DNA of 64,000 nt, taken from assembly GCF_016890225.1 (NCBI RefSeq), contig NZ_JAFELM010000042.1, forward strand, positions 1 through 64,000, in the 5' to 3' direction. Source of the DNA: Bacillus suaedaesalsae. GTDB taxonomy: Bacteria > Bacillota > Bacilli > Bacillales > SA4. The notes below the pieces were generated by a model. That model was not told where the DNA came from. It did no database searches and saw only the letters and a list, made by a program, of their open reading frames with translations. The first letter of the stretch is position 1, and every line of letters starts with the position of its first letter. Shown one piece after another: positions 7,874-15,459 of the stretch. Made by a program: the position numbers and the translations under genes.

Positions 7874-7982
7874 TTATCCACAGGGATTAGTGGATAAATT
7901 GTGGACTAATTGTTTATAAATGGAAGAATTTCAATATTATCAATGTGTAAAATGTTAATAACTTTATCCACATATGTTGAAA
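7874..7982. promoter_or_regulatory. DnaA-box cluster upstream of sda
   Basis: TTATCCACA, a perfect DnaA box, occurs at 7874-7882 and again at 7974-7982. An inverted near-match, AGTGGATAA, lies at 7889-7897. The cluster sits about 170-280 bases upstream of sda, between sda and yqeG. DnaA activation of sda transcription through such boxes is established in B. subtilis, so this is very likely the same checkpoint input. Effects on yqeG transcription are possible because the region is shared. Confidence 0.85.
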
Positions 7983-8153
7983 TGGACAAAAATTTGTCGA
8001 AAAGTTTTTATTTTTTTTTGCTTTTTCTTCTATTTTTACGATTATTTATCTTGTTTACTAATTTTATTTTGAAAGTTTTAAGGAAATTGGTTATGATGTA
8101 TGTCGATGTAGAAAGCTAGAATATATAAAGGAATAAAAATTGAGGTGTTCAAC

Positions 8154-8669
8154 TTGTTAACAAAATTTTTGCCTAGTGAGCATGTAAAGACGATATTTGA
8201 TGTTAAAGCGAAAGCTTTAAAGGAAAGAGGAATTAAAGGAATTATTACAGACTTAGATAATACATTAGTCGAATGGGACCGTCCATTTGCAACACCAGAG
8301 TTGATTGAATGGTTCCAGTCAATGGTGGATGAAAATATAAAGGTTACGATTGTTTCGAATAATAATAAAGATCGAGTTGAAGCATTTGCAGCACCAGTTA
8401 ACATTCCGTTCATTTTCCGTGCAAGAAAACCGATGACTATGGCGTTTAAACAAGCCATAAACAGCATGAAATTAAGACCAGAAGAAGTAGTAGTAATTGG
8501 TGATCAACTTTTAACGGATGTTTTAGGTGGTAACCGTTTAGGACTACATACAATTCTAGTTGTTCCTGTAACACAGTCTGACGGCTTCTTTACTAAATTT
8601 AATCGACGTGTTGAGAGAACAATATTAAAGAAATTGAAACAAAAAGGTATGATTCAATGGGGGGACTAA
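8154..8669 (+). CDS. yqeG: YqeG family HAD IIIA-type phosphatase
   Basis: The protein has 171 residues with the HAD nucleophile motif DLDNTLVEWD (Asp33 and Asp35), the motif II region VTIVSNNNKDR and the acidic motif VIGDQLLTDVLGG. The start is TTG 8154 (MLTKFLPSEHV), six bases after TGAGGTG; this fits the family N-terminus better than the GTG at 8145, which lies inside the ribosome site. YqeG proteins are soluble phosphatases whose physiological substrate is not settled. It is the first gene of the tightly spaced yqeG-yqeM set; yqeH begins three bases after its stop. Confidence 0.92.
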   Translation: MLTKFLPSEHVKTIFDVKAKALKERGIKGIITDLDNTLVEWDRPFATPELIEWFQSMVDENIKVTIVSNNNKDRVEAFAAPVNIPFIFRARKPMTMAFKQAINSMKLRPEEVVVIGDQLLTDVLGGNRLGLHTILVVPVTQSDGFFTKFNRRVERTILKKLKQKGMIQWGD

Positions 8670-8672
8670 TTC

Positions 8673-9779
8673 ATGACTGAAGAAGCTTACAAATGTATCG
8701 GATGTGGCGTATCAATCCAAACAGAGAATGAGGGGCAATTAGGTTATGCACCTCCATCTGCATTAACAAAAGAAGTTGTAATCTGTCAGAGATGTTTTCG
8801 ATTGAAGCATTATAATGAAGTACAAGATGTGTCCTTAACAGATGATGATTTTATTAAAATATTGAATGGTATTGGAACGAGGGATGCATTAATTGTAAAG
8901 TTAGTTGATATCTTTGACTTTACTGGAAGCTGGTTGCCTGGTCTTCATCGCTTTGTTGGATCTAACGATATATTACTTGTAGGAAACAAAGTTGATTTAT
9001 TACCAAAATCCATTAAACATAATAAGGTCATTCATTGGATGAAGCAGGAATCTAGTGAGCTTGGCTTAAAGCCTAAGGATGTATTTTTAATTAGTGCTGA
9101 AAAAGGACTTGGAATTGAAGAGTTAGTACAGGCAATTGAGGAATATAGAGAGAATAAAGATGTATTCGTCGTTGGAAGTACAAATGTTGGGAAATCAACG
9201 TTCATCAATCGAATTCTAAAGCAGTACGGTGGCGAAAAAGAGTTAATCACAACTTCTCATTTCCCTGGTACTACATTAGATATCATTGATATTCCCTTAG
9301 ATGATGATTCTTCATTAATTGATACACCGGGTATCATTAATCACCATCAAATGGCTCATTATATCAATAAAGCCGATTTAAAATATATTACACCTAAAAA
9401 AGAAATCAAACCGAAAATCTTCCAACTGAATCCAGAGCAAACTTTATACTTTGGGGGATTGGCTCGAATCGATTTTGTGAGTGGAGAGAGACAGCCTTTT
9501 GTATGTTATGTCTCAAATGAACTAGATATCCATCGAACAAAACTGGAGAAGGCTGATGAGTTATATAATAATCACTTAGGTGAGCTATTAAGTCCTCCTA
9601 GAAAAGAAGACATAGAAAACTTTCCTGCTTTACAAGCGCATGCCTTTACTATTCGTGAAGAAAAGGTAGATGTTGTGTTCTCAGGACTTGGCTGGGTGAC
9701 ACTGCAAGCACCTGGTACAAGAATTGTAGCACATGCTCCAAAAGGAGTTGGCGTGTCGGTAAGAAGGTCGTTAATTTAA
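8673..9779 (+). CDS. yqeH: YqeH, circularly permuted GTPase for 30S assembly
   Basis: The 368-residue protein has an N-terminal zinc finger (Cys8, Cys11, Cys38, Cys41). A GTPase domain follows with its motifs in permuted order: G4 NKVDLL, then G1 GSTNVGKST, then G3 DTPG. This permutation is the hallmark of the YqeH/YjeQ/YlqF group. In B. subtilis YqeH is essential and is needed for maturation of the small ribosomal subunit and 16S rRNA. The ribosome site GGGGGG precedes the ATG. It sits between yqeG and aroE as in B. subtilis. Confidence 0.95.
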   Translation: MTEEAYKCIGCGVSIQTENEGQLGYAPPSALTKEVVICQRCFRLKHYNEVQDVSLTDDDFIKILNGIGTRDALIVKLVDIFDFTGSWLPGLHRFVGSNDILLVGNKVDLLPKSIKHNKVIHWMKQESSELGLKPKDVFLISAEKGLGIEELVQAIEEYRENKDVFVVGSTNVGKSTFINRILKQYGGEKELITTSHFPGTTLDIIDIPLDDDSSLIDTPGIINHHQMAHYINKADLKYITPKKEIKPKIFQLNPEQTLYFGGLARIDFVSGERQPFVCYVSNELDIHRTKLEKADELYNNHLGELLSPPRKEDIENFPALQAHAFTIREEKVDVVFSGLGWVTLQAPGTRIVAHAPKGVGVSVRRSLI

Positions 9780-9803
9780 TATATTGAAAATGGGGGAGTA
9801 TGG

Positions 9804-10637
9804 ATGGAAAAGCTATATGGAGTAATAGGTGATCCAATTTCACATTCAATGTCACCTTTAATGCATAATACAGCATTCATACATCACGGTCTCAACGCTC
9901 GTTATATAGCTTTCCATGTTACACCCGAACGACTTTCTAGTGCAATAGAAGGTCTTCGTGGCTTAAATATTGGTGGGATGAATGTAACAATTCCTCATAA
10001 AGTATCTGTTATGAAATATTTGGACGAAATTGATCCATTAGCGAAACAAATTGGTGCGGTCAACACAATCGTCAATGAAAAAGGGAAACTAGTTGGTTAT
10101 AATACGGATGGTATCGGTTTTGTAAATAGTTTAAAACAACTTCTTCAAGAAAAAAACCTGCAAAATCAATCAATACTAGTGATTGGAGCAGGTGGTGCAG
10201 CAAAGGCCATCTATTATTCCCTCATTGCTGAAGGGGGTAAAAACGTGGATGTTACAAATCGAACGCTACTTCATGCAGAGGACCTTATAAAAGAACACTC
10301 TACTTCAAATGCAGTAACATTACTTGAAGCAGAGCAACAACTGCATACTTATGATATTATTGTTAATACAACTTCCGTTGGTATGTATCCACAAACAAAT
10401 GACGTTCCAATGCAGCTATCACGTTTAAAAACAGGGGCAATTGTCAGTGATATTATTTATAACCCGTTTGAAACTCAATTGTTAAAAGAAGCAAAAAAGT
10501 ATGGGGCTGTTACACAAAATGGAATAAATATGTTTGTTTTTCAAGGCGCACTAGCTTTTGAAAAGTGGACAGGTATTTATCCAGACATAGAAACAATGAA
10601 ATCAGTCATAAAGAAAAAACTCGGAGGTGTTTCATAA
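9804..10637 (+). CDS. aroE: Shikimate dehydrogenase
   Basis: The 277-residue NADP-dependent enzyme reduces 3-dehydroshikimate to shikimate in aromatic amino-acid synthesis. The substrate-binding N-terminal domain shows GDPISHSMSPLMHN and NVTIPHK (catalytic Lys). The Rossmann domain has GAGGAAKA and NRT. The C-terminal NGINMFVFQGALAFEKWTG block is also present. The start ATG has GGGGGAG upstream. Its stop overlaps the yqeI start (TAATG), indicating coupling. The gene is called aroD in older B. subtilis nomenclature. Confidence 0.95.
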   Translation: MEKLYGVIGDPISHSMSPLMHNTAFIHHGLNARYIAFHVTPERLSSAIEGLRGLNIGGMNVTIPHKVSVMKYLDEIDPLAKQIGAVNTIVNEKGKLVGYNTDGIGFVNSLKQLLQEKNLQNQSILVIGAGGAAKAIYYSLIAEGGKNVDVTNRTLLHAEDLIKEHSTSNAVTLLEAEQQLHTYDIIVNTTSVGMYPQTNDVPMQLSRLKTGAIVSDIIYNPFETQLLKEAKKYGAVTQNGINMFVFQGALAFEKWTGIYPDIETMKSVIKKKLGGVS

Positions 10638-10930
10638 TGTTAACTGGTAAACAAAAACGTTTTTTACGTTCAAAAGCACATCATCTTGATCCAATTTTTC
10701 AAGTTGGTAAAGGTGGAGTAAATGAAAATATGATTAAACAGATTGAAGATGTTCTAGAAAAAAGAGAACTAATCAAAGTAAGTGTATTACAAAACTGTGA
10801 AGATGACCGCTATGATGTTGCAGATCAACTAAGTGCTGGAGCAGATGCTGAACTAGTACAAGTTATCGGTCATACGATTGTACTTTATAAAGAATCGAAA
10901 GAAAATAAACAACTAGTTCTTCCATCCTAA
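10637..10930 (+). CDS. yqeI: YqeI, CRS1-YhbY family RNA-binding protein
   Basis: The 97-residue protein starts MLTGKQKRFLRSKAHHL and contains KGGVNENMIKQIEDVLEKRELIKV, the signature of the YhbY/CRM domain. That domain binds pre-ribosomal RNA; E. coli YhbY associates with the large subunit precursor. The ATG overlaps the aroE stop codon and is preceded by CGGAGGTG, so the upstream in-frame ATG at 10565 inside aroE is rejected. It belongs to the same transcription unit as nadD, 12 bases downstream. Confidence 0.94.
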   Translation: MLTGKQKRFLRSKAHHLDPIFQVGKGGVNENMIKQIEDVLEKRELIKVSVLQNCEDDRYDVADQLSAGADAELVQVIGHTIVLYKESKENKQLVLPS

Positions 10931-10942
10931 TGTGAGGTAGCG

Positions 10943-11503
10943 ATGAAGAAAATCGGAATATTAGGTGGCACATTTGATCCGCCTCATAATGGTCACCTTC
11001 TAATTGCGCACGAAGTACATAAAGCGTTAACTCTCGATGAAGTATGGTTTATGCCTACGAAAATACCTCCACATAAAGAAAGAGAAGTTACAGGTGAAAA
11101 AAATCGTATAGCGATGCTTGAGTTGGCTTTAAAGAACAATGAATACTTTAGTATTCAGCCGATTGAATTGCATAGAGAGGGCAAATCTTATACATATGAT
11201 ACTATTCGGTTGCTAAAAGAGATGTATGATCATGATTTTTATTTCATTATTGGTGCAGATATGGTCGAGTACTTACCTAGTTGGTATAACATCGATGAAT
11301 TGATTAAACTCCTTACGTTTGTAGGTGTCGGCCGAGCAGGATACTCAAATGAAACGAGTTATCCACTCCTTCATGTATCAACACCAATGTTTGAAGTCTC
11401 ATCTACGTTAATTCGTGAAAGGACTAAACAAAAAGGGAATACACATATGCTAGTTCCATATCAAGTGAAGCAATATATTGAGGAGAATCGGTTATATGAA
11501 TAG
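10943..11503 (+). CDS. nadD: Nicotinate-nucleotide adenylyltransferase
   Basis: The 186-residue nucleotidyltransferase has [11 protein letters not shown] (residues 8-18) and the C-terminal SSTLIRE motif of the HxGH superfamily. It transfers AMP from ATP to nicotinate mononucleotide, giving deamido-NAD+. The gene is called yqeJ in B. subtilis. Its last eight bases overlap the start of yqeK, so the two are translationally coupled. Confidence 0.95.
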   Translation: MKKIGILGGTFDPPHNGHLLIAHEVHKALTLDEVWFMPTKIPPHKEREVTGEKNRIAMLELALKNNEYFSIQPIELHREGKSYTYDTIRLLKEMYDHDFYFIIGADMVEYLPSWYNIDELIKLLTFVGVGRAGYSNETSYPLLHVSTPMFEVSSTLIRERTKQKGNTHMLVPYQVKQYIEENRLYE

Positions 11504-12080
11504 GGAAGAGGCACTGTTGATCGTAAAAAAGCAGATAACAGAGCATCGTTATATACATACAATTGGGGTTATGGAAACAGCCATTATCCTTGCAAGACGC
11601 TATGGGGAAGATGAAAGAAAAGCCGAGACCGCTGCAATTTTTCATGACTATGCGAAGTTTAGAAAAAAACAAGAAATGAAAAATATCATCATTAGAGAAA
11701 ATATGGCGAGTGACCTTCTTTTATTTGATACGGAACTATGGCATGCTCCGGTCGGTGCGTACTTAGTAGAACATGAAGTAGGAATTAAAGACTTGGACAT
11801 ACTAAATGCTATAAAATATCATACATCTGGACGAGTTACTATGACCTTGTTAGAAAAAATCATTTACCTCGCAGATTATATAGAACCCGGGAGACATTTC
11901 CCTGGCGTTGATGAAGTCCGTGATGTTGCAGAATCTGATTTAGATCTAGCCGTAATTATGGCGCTAAGAAATACGATTAGCTTTCTAATGATAAAGAAAC
12001 AACCGATCTATCCTGATACATTTTTAACGTACAACGATATGGTAAAACAGTATAGACAAGAAAAGGGAGGAAAAAATTGA
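11496..12080 (+). CDS. yqeK: YqeK, HD-domain diadenosine tetraphosphate hydrolase
   Basis: The 194-residue HD-domain protein has the metal site HDYAKF near residue 50 and further conserved His residues ([19 protein letters not shown]), followed by [10 protein letters not shown]. This arrangement defines the YqeK family of symmetrical Ap4A hydrolases that yield ADP. The start ATG at 11496 lies 10 bases after AGGAG; a TTG at 11478 inside nadD is in frame but less likely. nadD, yqeK and rsfS form a conserved trio across Firmicutes. Confidence 0.94.
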   Translation: MNREEALLIVKKQITEHRYIHTIGVMETAIILARRYGEDERKAETAAIFHDYAKFRKKQEMKNIIIRENMASDLLLFDTELWHAPVGAYLVEHEVGIKDLDILNAIKYHTSGRVTMTLLEKIIYLADYIEPGRHFPGVDEVRDVAESDLDLAVIMALRNTISFLMIKKQPIYPDTFLTYNDMVKQYRQEKGGKN

Positions 12081-12434
12081 ATGACTGAAAAAGAAACGTT
12101 AGTGATTGCTGCAAAAGCAGCAGATGATAAAAAAGCAGAAAATATTATTGCCTTAAATATGAAGGGGATATCTCTTGTTGCAGATTATTTTTTAATTTGT
12201 CATGGTAACTCTGATAAGCAAGTTCAAGCCATCGCCAGAGAGATGAAGGCTAAAGCAGAAGAAAATCAAATTCATGTAAAACGAATGGAAGGGTTTGAAG
12301 AAGCACGATGGATTTTAGTTGATATGGGGGATGTAATCGCACATGTTTTCCATAAGGATGAAAGAAGCTATTATAACCTAGAAAGACTTTGGGGAGATGC
12401 TCCTATCGAAGATATTCAAAGTGAAATCGTGTAA
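12081..12434 (+). CDS. rsfS: Ribosome silencing factor RsfS
   Basis: The 117-residue DUF143 protein has ADYFLICHGNSDKQVQAIA and GWILVDMGDVIAHVF-like blocks (here ARWILVDMGDVIAHVFH). RsfS binds uL14 on the 50S subunit and prevents joining with 30S during starvation. The start ATG follows GGGAGG by eight bases and comes immediately after the yqeK stop. Its stop overlaps the yqeM start (TAATG). The gene is yqeL in B. subtilis. Confidence 0.95.
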   Translation: MTEKETLVIAAKAADDKKAENIIALNMKGISLVADYFLICHGNSDKQVQAIAREMKAKAEENQIHVKRMEGFEEARWILVDMGDVIAHVFHKDERSYYNLERLWGDAPIEDIQSEIV

Positions 12435-13177
12435 TGGCCTATCAACACTTTGCACATTTTTATGATTTACTCATGAAGGATGTTCCATATGAACGATGGG
12501 TCACTTATTTCAAAAATCATACTATAGAACTGAAAGCAAACTCTCATCTTCTTGATCTTGCTTGTGGAACAGGCACATTATCTGTACCGTTTTCAAAAAT
12601 GGGATTGAATGTAACTGGTGTGGATTTATCAACAGAAATGCTCTCTGTCGCAGATGAGAAGGCACGAAAAGAAAACCTCCCCATTACGTTTCTCGAAATG
12701 AATATGACAGAGATTTCCGGAATTGGGATGTTTGATTATATCGTTTGCTTTTGTGATTCCTTGAATTATTTAGAAAGTGAAGAGGAAATTGTGTCGGCCT
12801 TTAAAGGTGTGTACGATTCCTTAGATGCTAATGGCATGTTTATGTTTGATGTCCATTCGATTCAAAAGATGGAAAACATCTTTAAAGACCAAACGTTTGT
12901 AAACAATGATGATGATGTATCTTATATATGGAATTGCTTCGAAGGTGAATATCCATTTAGTGTCGAACATGAACTAACATTTTTTGTGAGAGATGAGGCA
13001 ACCAATTTATACGACCGATTTGATGAGGTCCATATGCAAAGAACGTTTCCGATACAGCAATATGAAAAGTGGTTACGAGAAGTTGGCTTTACTTCTATTG
13101 TAATTTCATCTGATTTTGAGGCAACGTTAAATGATGAACAAAACGAACGGATCTTCTTTTGCTGCCAAAAAAAATAA
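12434..13177 (+). CDS. yqeM: YqeM, SAM-dependent methyltransferase
   Basis: The 247-residue class I methyltransferase has motif I LDLACGTGTLS (about residues 36-46), GVDLSTEML and the later FDYIVCFCDSLNYL. The substrate is not known for the family. It overlaps rsfS by one base, is last in the yqeG-yqeM unit, and is followed by a strong terminator. Confidence 0.9.
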   Translation: MAYQHFAHFYDLLMKDVPYERWVTYFKNHTIELKANSHLLDLACGTGTLSVPFSKMGLNVTGVDLSTEMLSVADEKARKENLPITFLEMNMTEISGIGMFDYIVCFCDSLNYLESEEEIVSAFKGVYDSLDANGMFMFDVHSIQKMENIFKDQTFVNNDDDVSYIWNCFEGEYPFSVEHELTFFVRDEATNLYDRFDEVHMQRTFPIQQYEKWLREVGFTSIVISSDFEATLNDEQNERIFFCCQKK

Positions 13178-13202
13178 ACCATAAAAATGGTTTATTTTTT
13201 TT
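13173..13202. terminator. Terminator after yqeM (and comER)
   Basis: AATAAACCAT and ATGGTTTATT pair perfectly around AAAA (13173-13182, 13187-13196), followed by a T run. The stem starts in the last codons of yqeM. It can also serve comER, which converges from the right. Confidence 0.85.
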
Positions 13203-13231
13203 GGAGGAATTTTTTCAGTTATGTTGAATTA

Positions 13232-14077
13232 TTATTTAGTGCTCTTGATGTCCCTTATACATTCTAATTGTTCAGTTACTTCTCTAATGTCTTCGTAATA
13301 TTTCTCGTGTGTGCTATTAAATACATGATTAAAAACCAAACCAAGCTCTTCCTCTAATACTTTAATTCCTTCTCCAGTTACACCACCTTTTACACAAACC
13401 TTTTCTTGCAGGGTAGGTAACGTAAATACACCTTTATCTAATAATTTTCCTAAACCAATTATCATTCCACTTGCTAATTCAGTTGCTATCTCTTCACTAA
13501 TTTCCGTTTCTTCTACAGCACTTGTAATAAATCGACGAACAAGATAAGTGAAAAAAGCAGGACCACAGCTAACGATGTCGGAAGCCACTCTTGTTATATT
13601 ATCCTCAATTAATACAGGGGAGGATATGTGATGAAATAATGCCAATAATTGTTCTTTCATTTCCTGAGAGCAACTCTGCGAGAATGTCATAAGAGAAACA
13701 CCAGATAAAGCTCGATTCGTTATACTAGGGATCACACGTGCCACATTACATTTCACAACTTCCTGTATTTGCTCGACGCTAATTGGACTTGTAATCGAAA
13801 CGATGCATTGCTCAGGTTTTAAAAGTGGTGAAAGTCTATTTAATAATGGAAATATATCAAGTGGCTTTATGCAGACAAATATGATGTCTGAAGAAGCTGC
13901 GACTTCCTCTGCATTTGGCATAACGTGTAGTGCTGAATCTATGGTCTTTAAATTTTCTGCTTTTTTTAGTGTTCGATTTGTAAGATACAAATTAGAAGGT
14001 GTAACGGCACGAGATTCAATGAAGGATTCCACTAGAATTGTCCCCATATTTCCTGTTCCGATTATCCCTATATTCAT
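13232..14077 (-). CDS. comER: ComER, pyrroline-5-carboxylate reductase-like protein
   Basis: The 281-residue protein has an N-terminal NAD(P)-binding fold (IGIIGTGNMGTILVESF) and the P5CR dimerisation domain (DIVSCGPAFFTYLVRRF, KGGVTGEGI). It resembles ProC, but in B. subtilis ComER is encoded opposite the comE operon, is not required for competence, and is reported to affect biofilm and sporulation control. The position here, divergent from comEA, is the same. The actual reaction is unknown. Confidence 0.93.
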   Translation of the reverse strand: MNIGIIGTGNMGTILVESFIESRAVTPSNLYLTNRTLKKAENLKTIDSALHVMPNAEEVAASSDIIFVCIKPLDIFPLLNRLSPLLKPEQCIVSITSPISVEQIQEVVKCNVARVIPSITNRALSGVSLMTFSQSCSQEMKEQLLALFHHISSPVLIEDNITRVASDIVSCGPAFFTYLVRRFITSAVEETEISEEIATELASGMIIGLGKLLDKGVFTLPTLQEKVCVKGGVTGEGIKVLEEELGLVFNHVFNSTHEKYYEDIREVTEQLECIRDIKSTK

Positions 14078-14222
14078 TGCCTTCCCCTCCTTTACTTACG
14101 TTTCTCATACACATATATGTTTCAAATTGGAAATTTATGAATCGATGTAACATTCAGGAACAAACAAATAGGAAATGAGACTTAAAAAGTTTGAATTGAA
14201 TATGAAATGGAGGAAAAAAAAG

Positions 14223-14831
14223 ATGGAATACATACGTAGATATTGGCTTGTTTTAATTCCTATAGCAGCTTTCGTCATTTATGTGATTTTCTCAATGCCT
14301 TCCTCTTCTGCTACAGAAATGCAAATAGATGAGTTTGAGAGTTCTTTAATAAATGAAGCGGAGGAAGTAAATAAAAGCGATGTGACTAAGGAACCACAAT
14401 TATCAGCTGAAATTTTTGTTGATGTAAAAGGGGCAGTTATGAAGCCGGGAGTATATGAAGTAACTAATACTAGCCGTGTATTAGAAGTAATTGAATTGGC
14501 AGGAGGTATGACTGCTGAGGCAGATCAAAATGGAGTGAATCTTGCACAAAAAGTGACAGATGAAATGGTCATATATGTACCTAAGTTTGGTGAGACTCAT
14601 TCTACGATACCAACTACCACTCAGGGCGGGGACGAATATTTAATTAACATAAATAGCGCAACCGTCGAACAGTTAGATTCATTACCTGGAATAGGACCAT
14701 CTAAGGCTGAGGCTATTATTTCTTTTCGCGAGGAAAACGGTAAGTTTAAGGCTGTAGATGACCTTGTAAACGTTCCGGGTATTGGGGAAAAATCTTTAGA
14801 TTCATTGCGAGAACATATTACGGTACAATAA
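14223..14831 (+). CDS. comEA: ComEA, DNA receptor for transformation
   Basis: The 202-residue protein starts MEYIRRYWLVLIPIAAFVIYV, an N-terminal membrane anchor. An acidic linker and an SLBB-like domain follow (FVDVKGAVMKPGVYEV). A C-terminal pair of helix-hairpin-helix motifs binds double-stranded DNA (LININSATVEQLDSLPGIG and VNVPGIGEKSLDSL). ATG 14223 is nine bases after GGAGG; the in-frame ATG at 14175 has no ribosome site. ComEA faces outward and hands incoming DNA to the ComEC channel. The gene heads comEA-EB-EC. Confidence 0.95.
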   Translation: MEYIRRYWLVLIPIAAFVIYVIFSMPSSSATEMQIDEFESSLINEAEEVNKSDVTKEPQLSAEIFVDVKGAVMKPGVYEVTNTSRVLEVIELAGGMTAEADQNGVNLAQKVTDEMVIYVPKFGETHSTIPTTTQGGDEYLININSATVEQLDSLPGIGPSKAEAIISFREENGKFKAVDDLVNVPGIGEKSLDSLREHITVQ

Positions 14832-14873
14832 AATTAATTAGACAAGTTTCTAGAGACAAAGGAGGCAATATAA

Positions 14874-15443
14874 ATGAATAGAATTTCTTGGGATCAATAC
14901 TTTATGGCTCAGAGTCATTTAATTGCATTGCGTAGTACATGTGAGAGATTAATGGTTGGAGCTACAATTGTTAGAGATAAGCGGATTATTGCGGGGGGGT
15001 ACAATGGTTCTATCGCAGGTGGAACACATTGTATTGATGAAGGTTGCTATGTTATTGATAGTCATTGTGTAAGGACCATTCATGCAGAGATGAATGCTAT
15101 CATTCAGTGTGCAAAGTTCGGCGTTCCAACCGAGGGATCTGAGATTTATGTAACCCATTACCCTTGTTTACAATGCTGCAAGGGAATTATTCAAAGCGGG
15201 ATTAAACGAGTGTATTACTCTCAAGATTATAAAAATCACCCTTACGCTAATAAATTATTTGAAGATGCAGATGTCGAAGTGAAACAAGTCGAACTCGATG
15301 AAATGATTATTGATACGAAAAATAAAGAGAAGCTACAATTTGTTGCATCAATGATTGAAAAGTTATCGACAGTTGGAGTGGAAGAACACGAAATAAAGCG
15401 ATTATACGAACAGGCAAATCAACTGTTCACTTCTTATAACTAA
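14874..15443 (+). CDS. comEB: ComEB, dCMP deaminase family
   Basis: The 189-residue zinc deaminase has His70-Ala-Glu72 (HAEMNAI) and Cys98/Cys101 (PCLQCC) as the metal and catalytic set. It should convert dCMP to dUMP for thymidylate synthesis. In B. subtilis it sits in the comE operon but is not itself needed for DNA uptake, and the protein has been linked to polar placement of competence proteins. An AAAGGAGG site precedes the ATG, and the gap to comEC is 16 bases. Confidence 0.95.
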   Translation: MNRISWDQYFMAQSHLIALRSTCERLMVGATIVRDKRIIAGGYNGSIAGGTHCIDEGCYVIDSHCVRTIHAEMNAIIQCAKFGVPTEGSEIYVTHYPCLQCCKGIIQSGIKRVYYSQDYKNHPYANKLFEDADVEVKQVELDEMIIDTKNKEKLQFVASMIEKLSTVGVEEHEIKRLYEQANQLFTSYN

Positions 15444-15459
15444 ATAAGAGGTCTTGTAA

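Noticed and set aside
7910-8119. 69-codon frame on the plus strand
   Set aside because: It overlaps the DnaA-box region, has no ribosome site, and is dominated by Phe and Leu from an AT-rich stretch.
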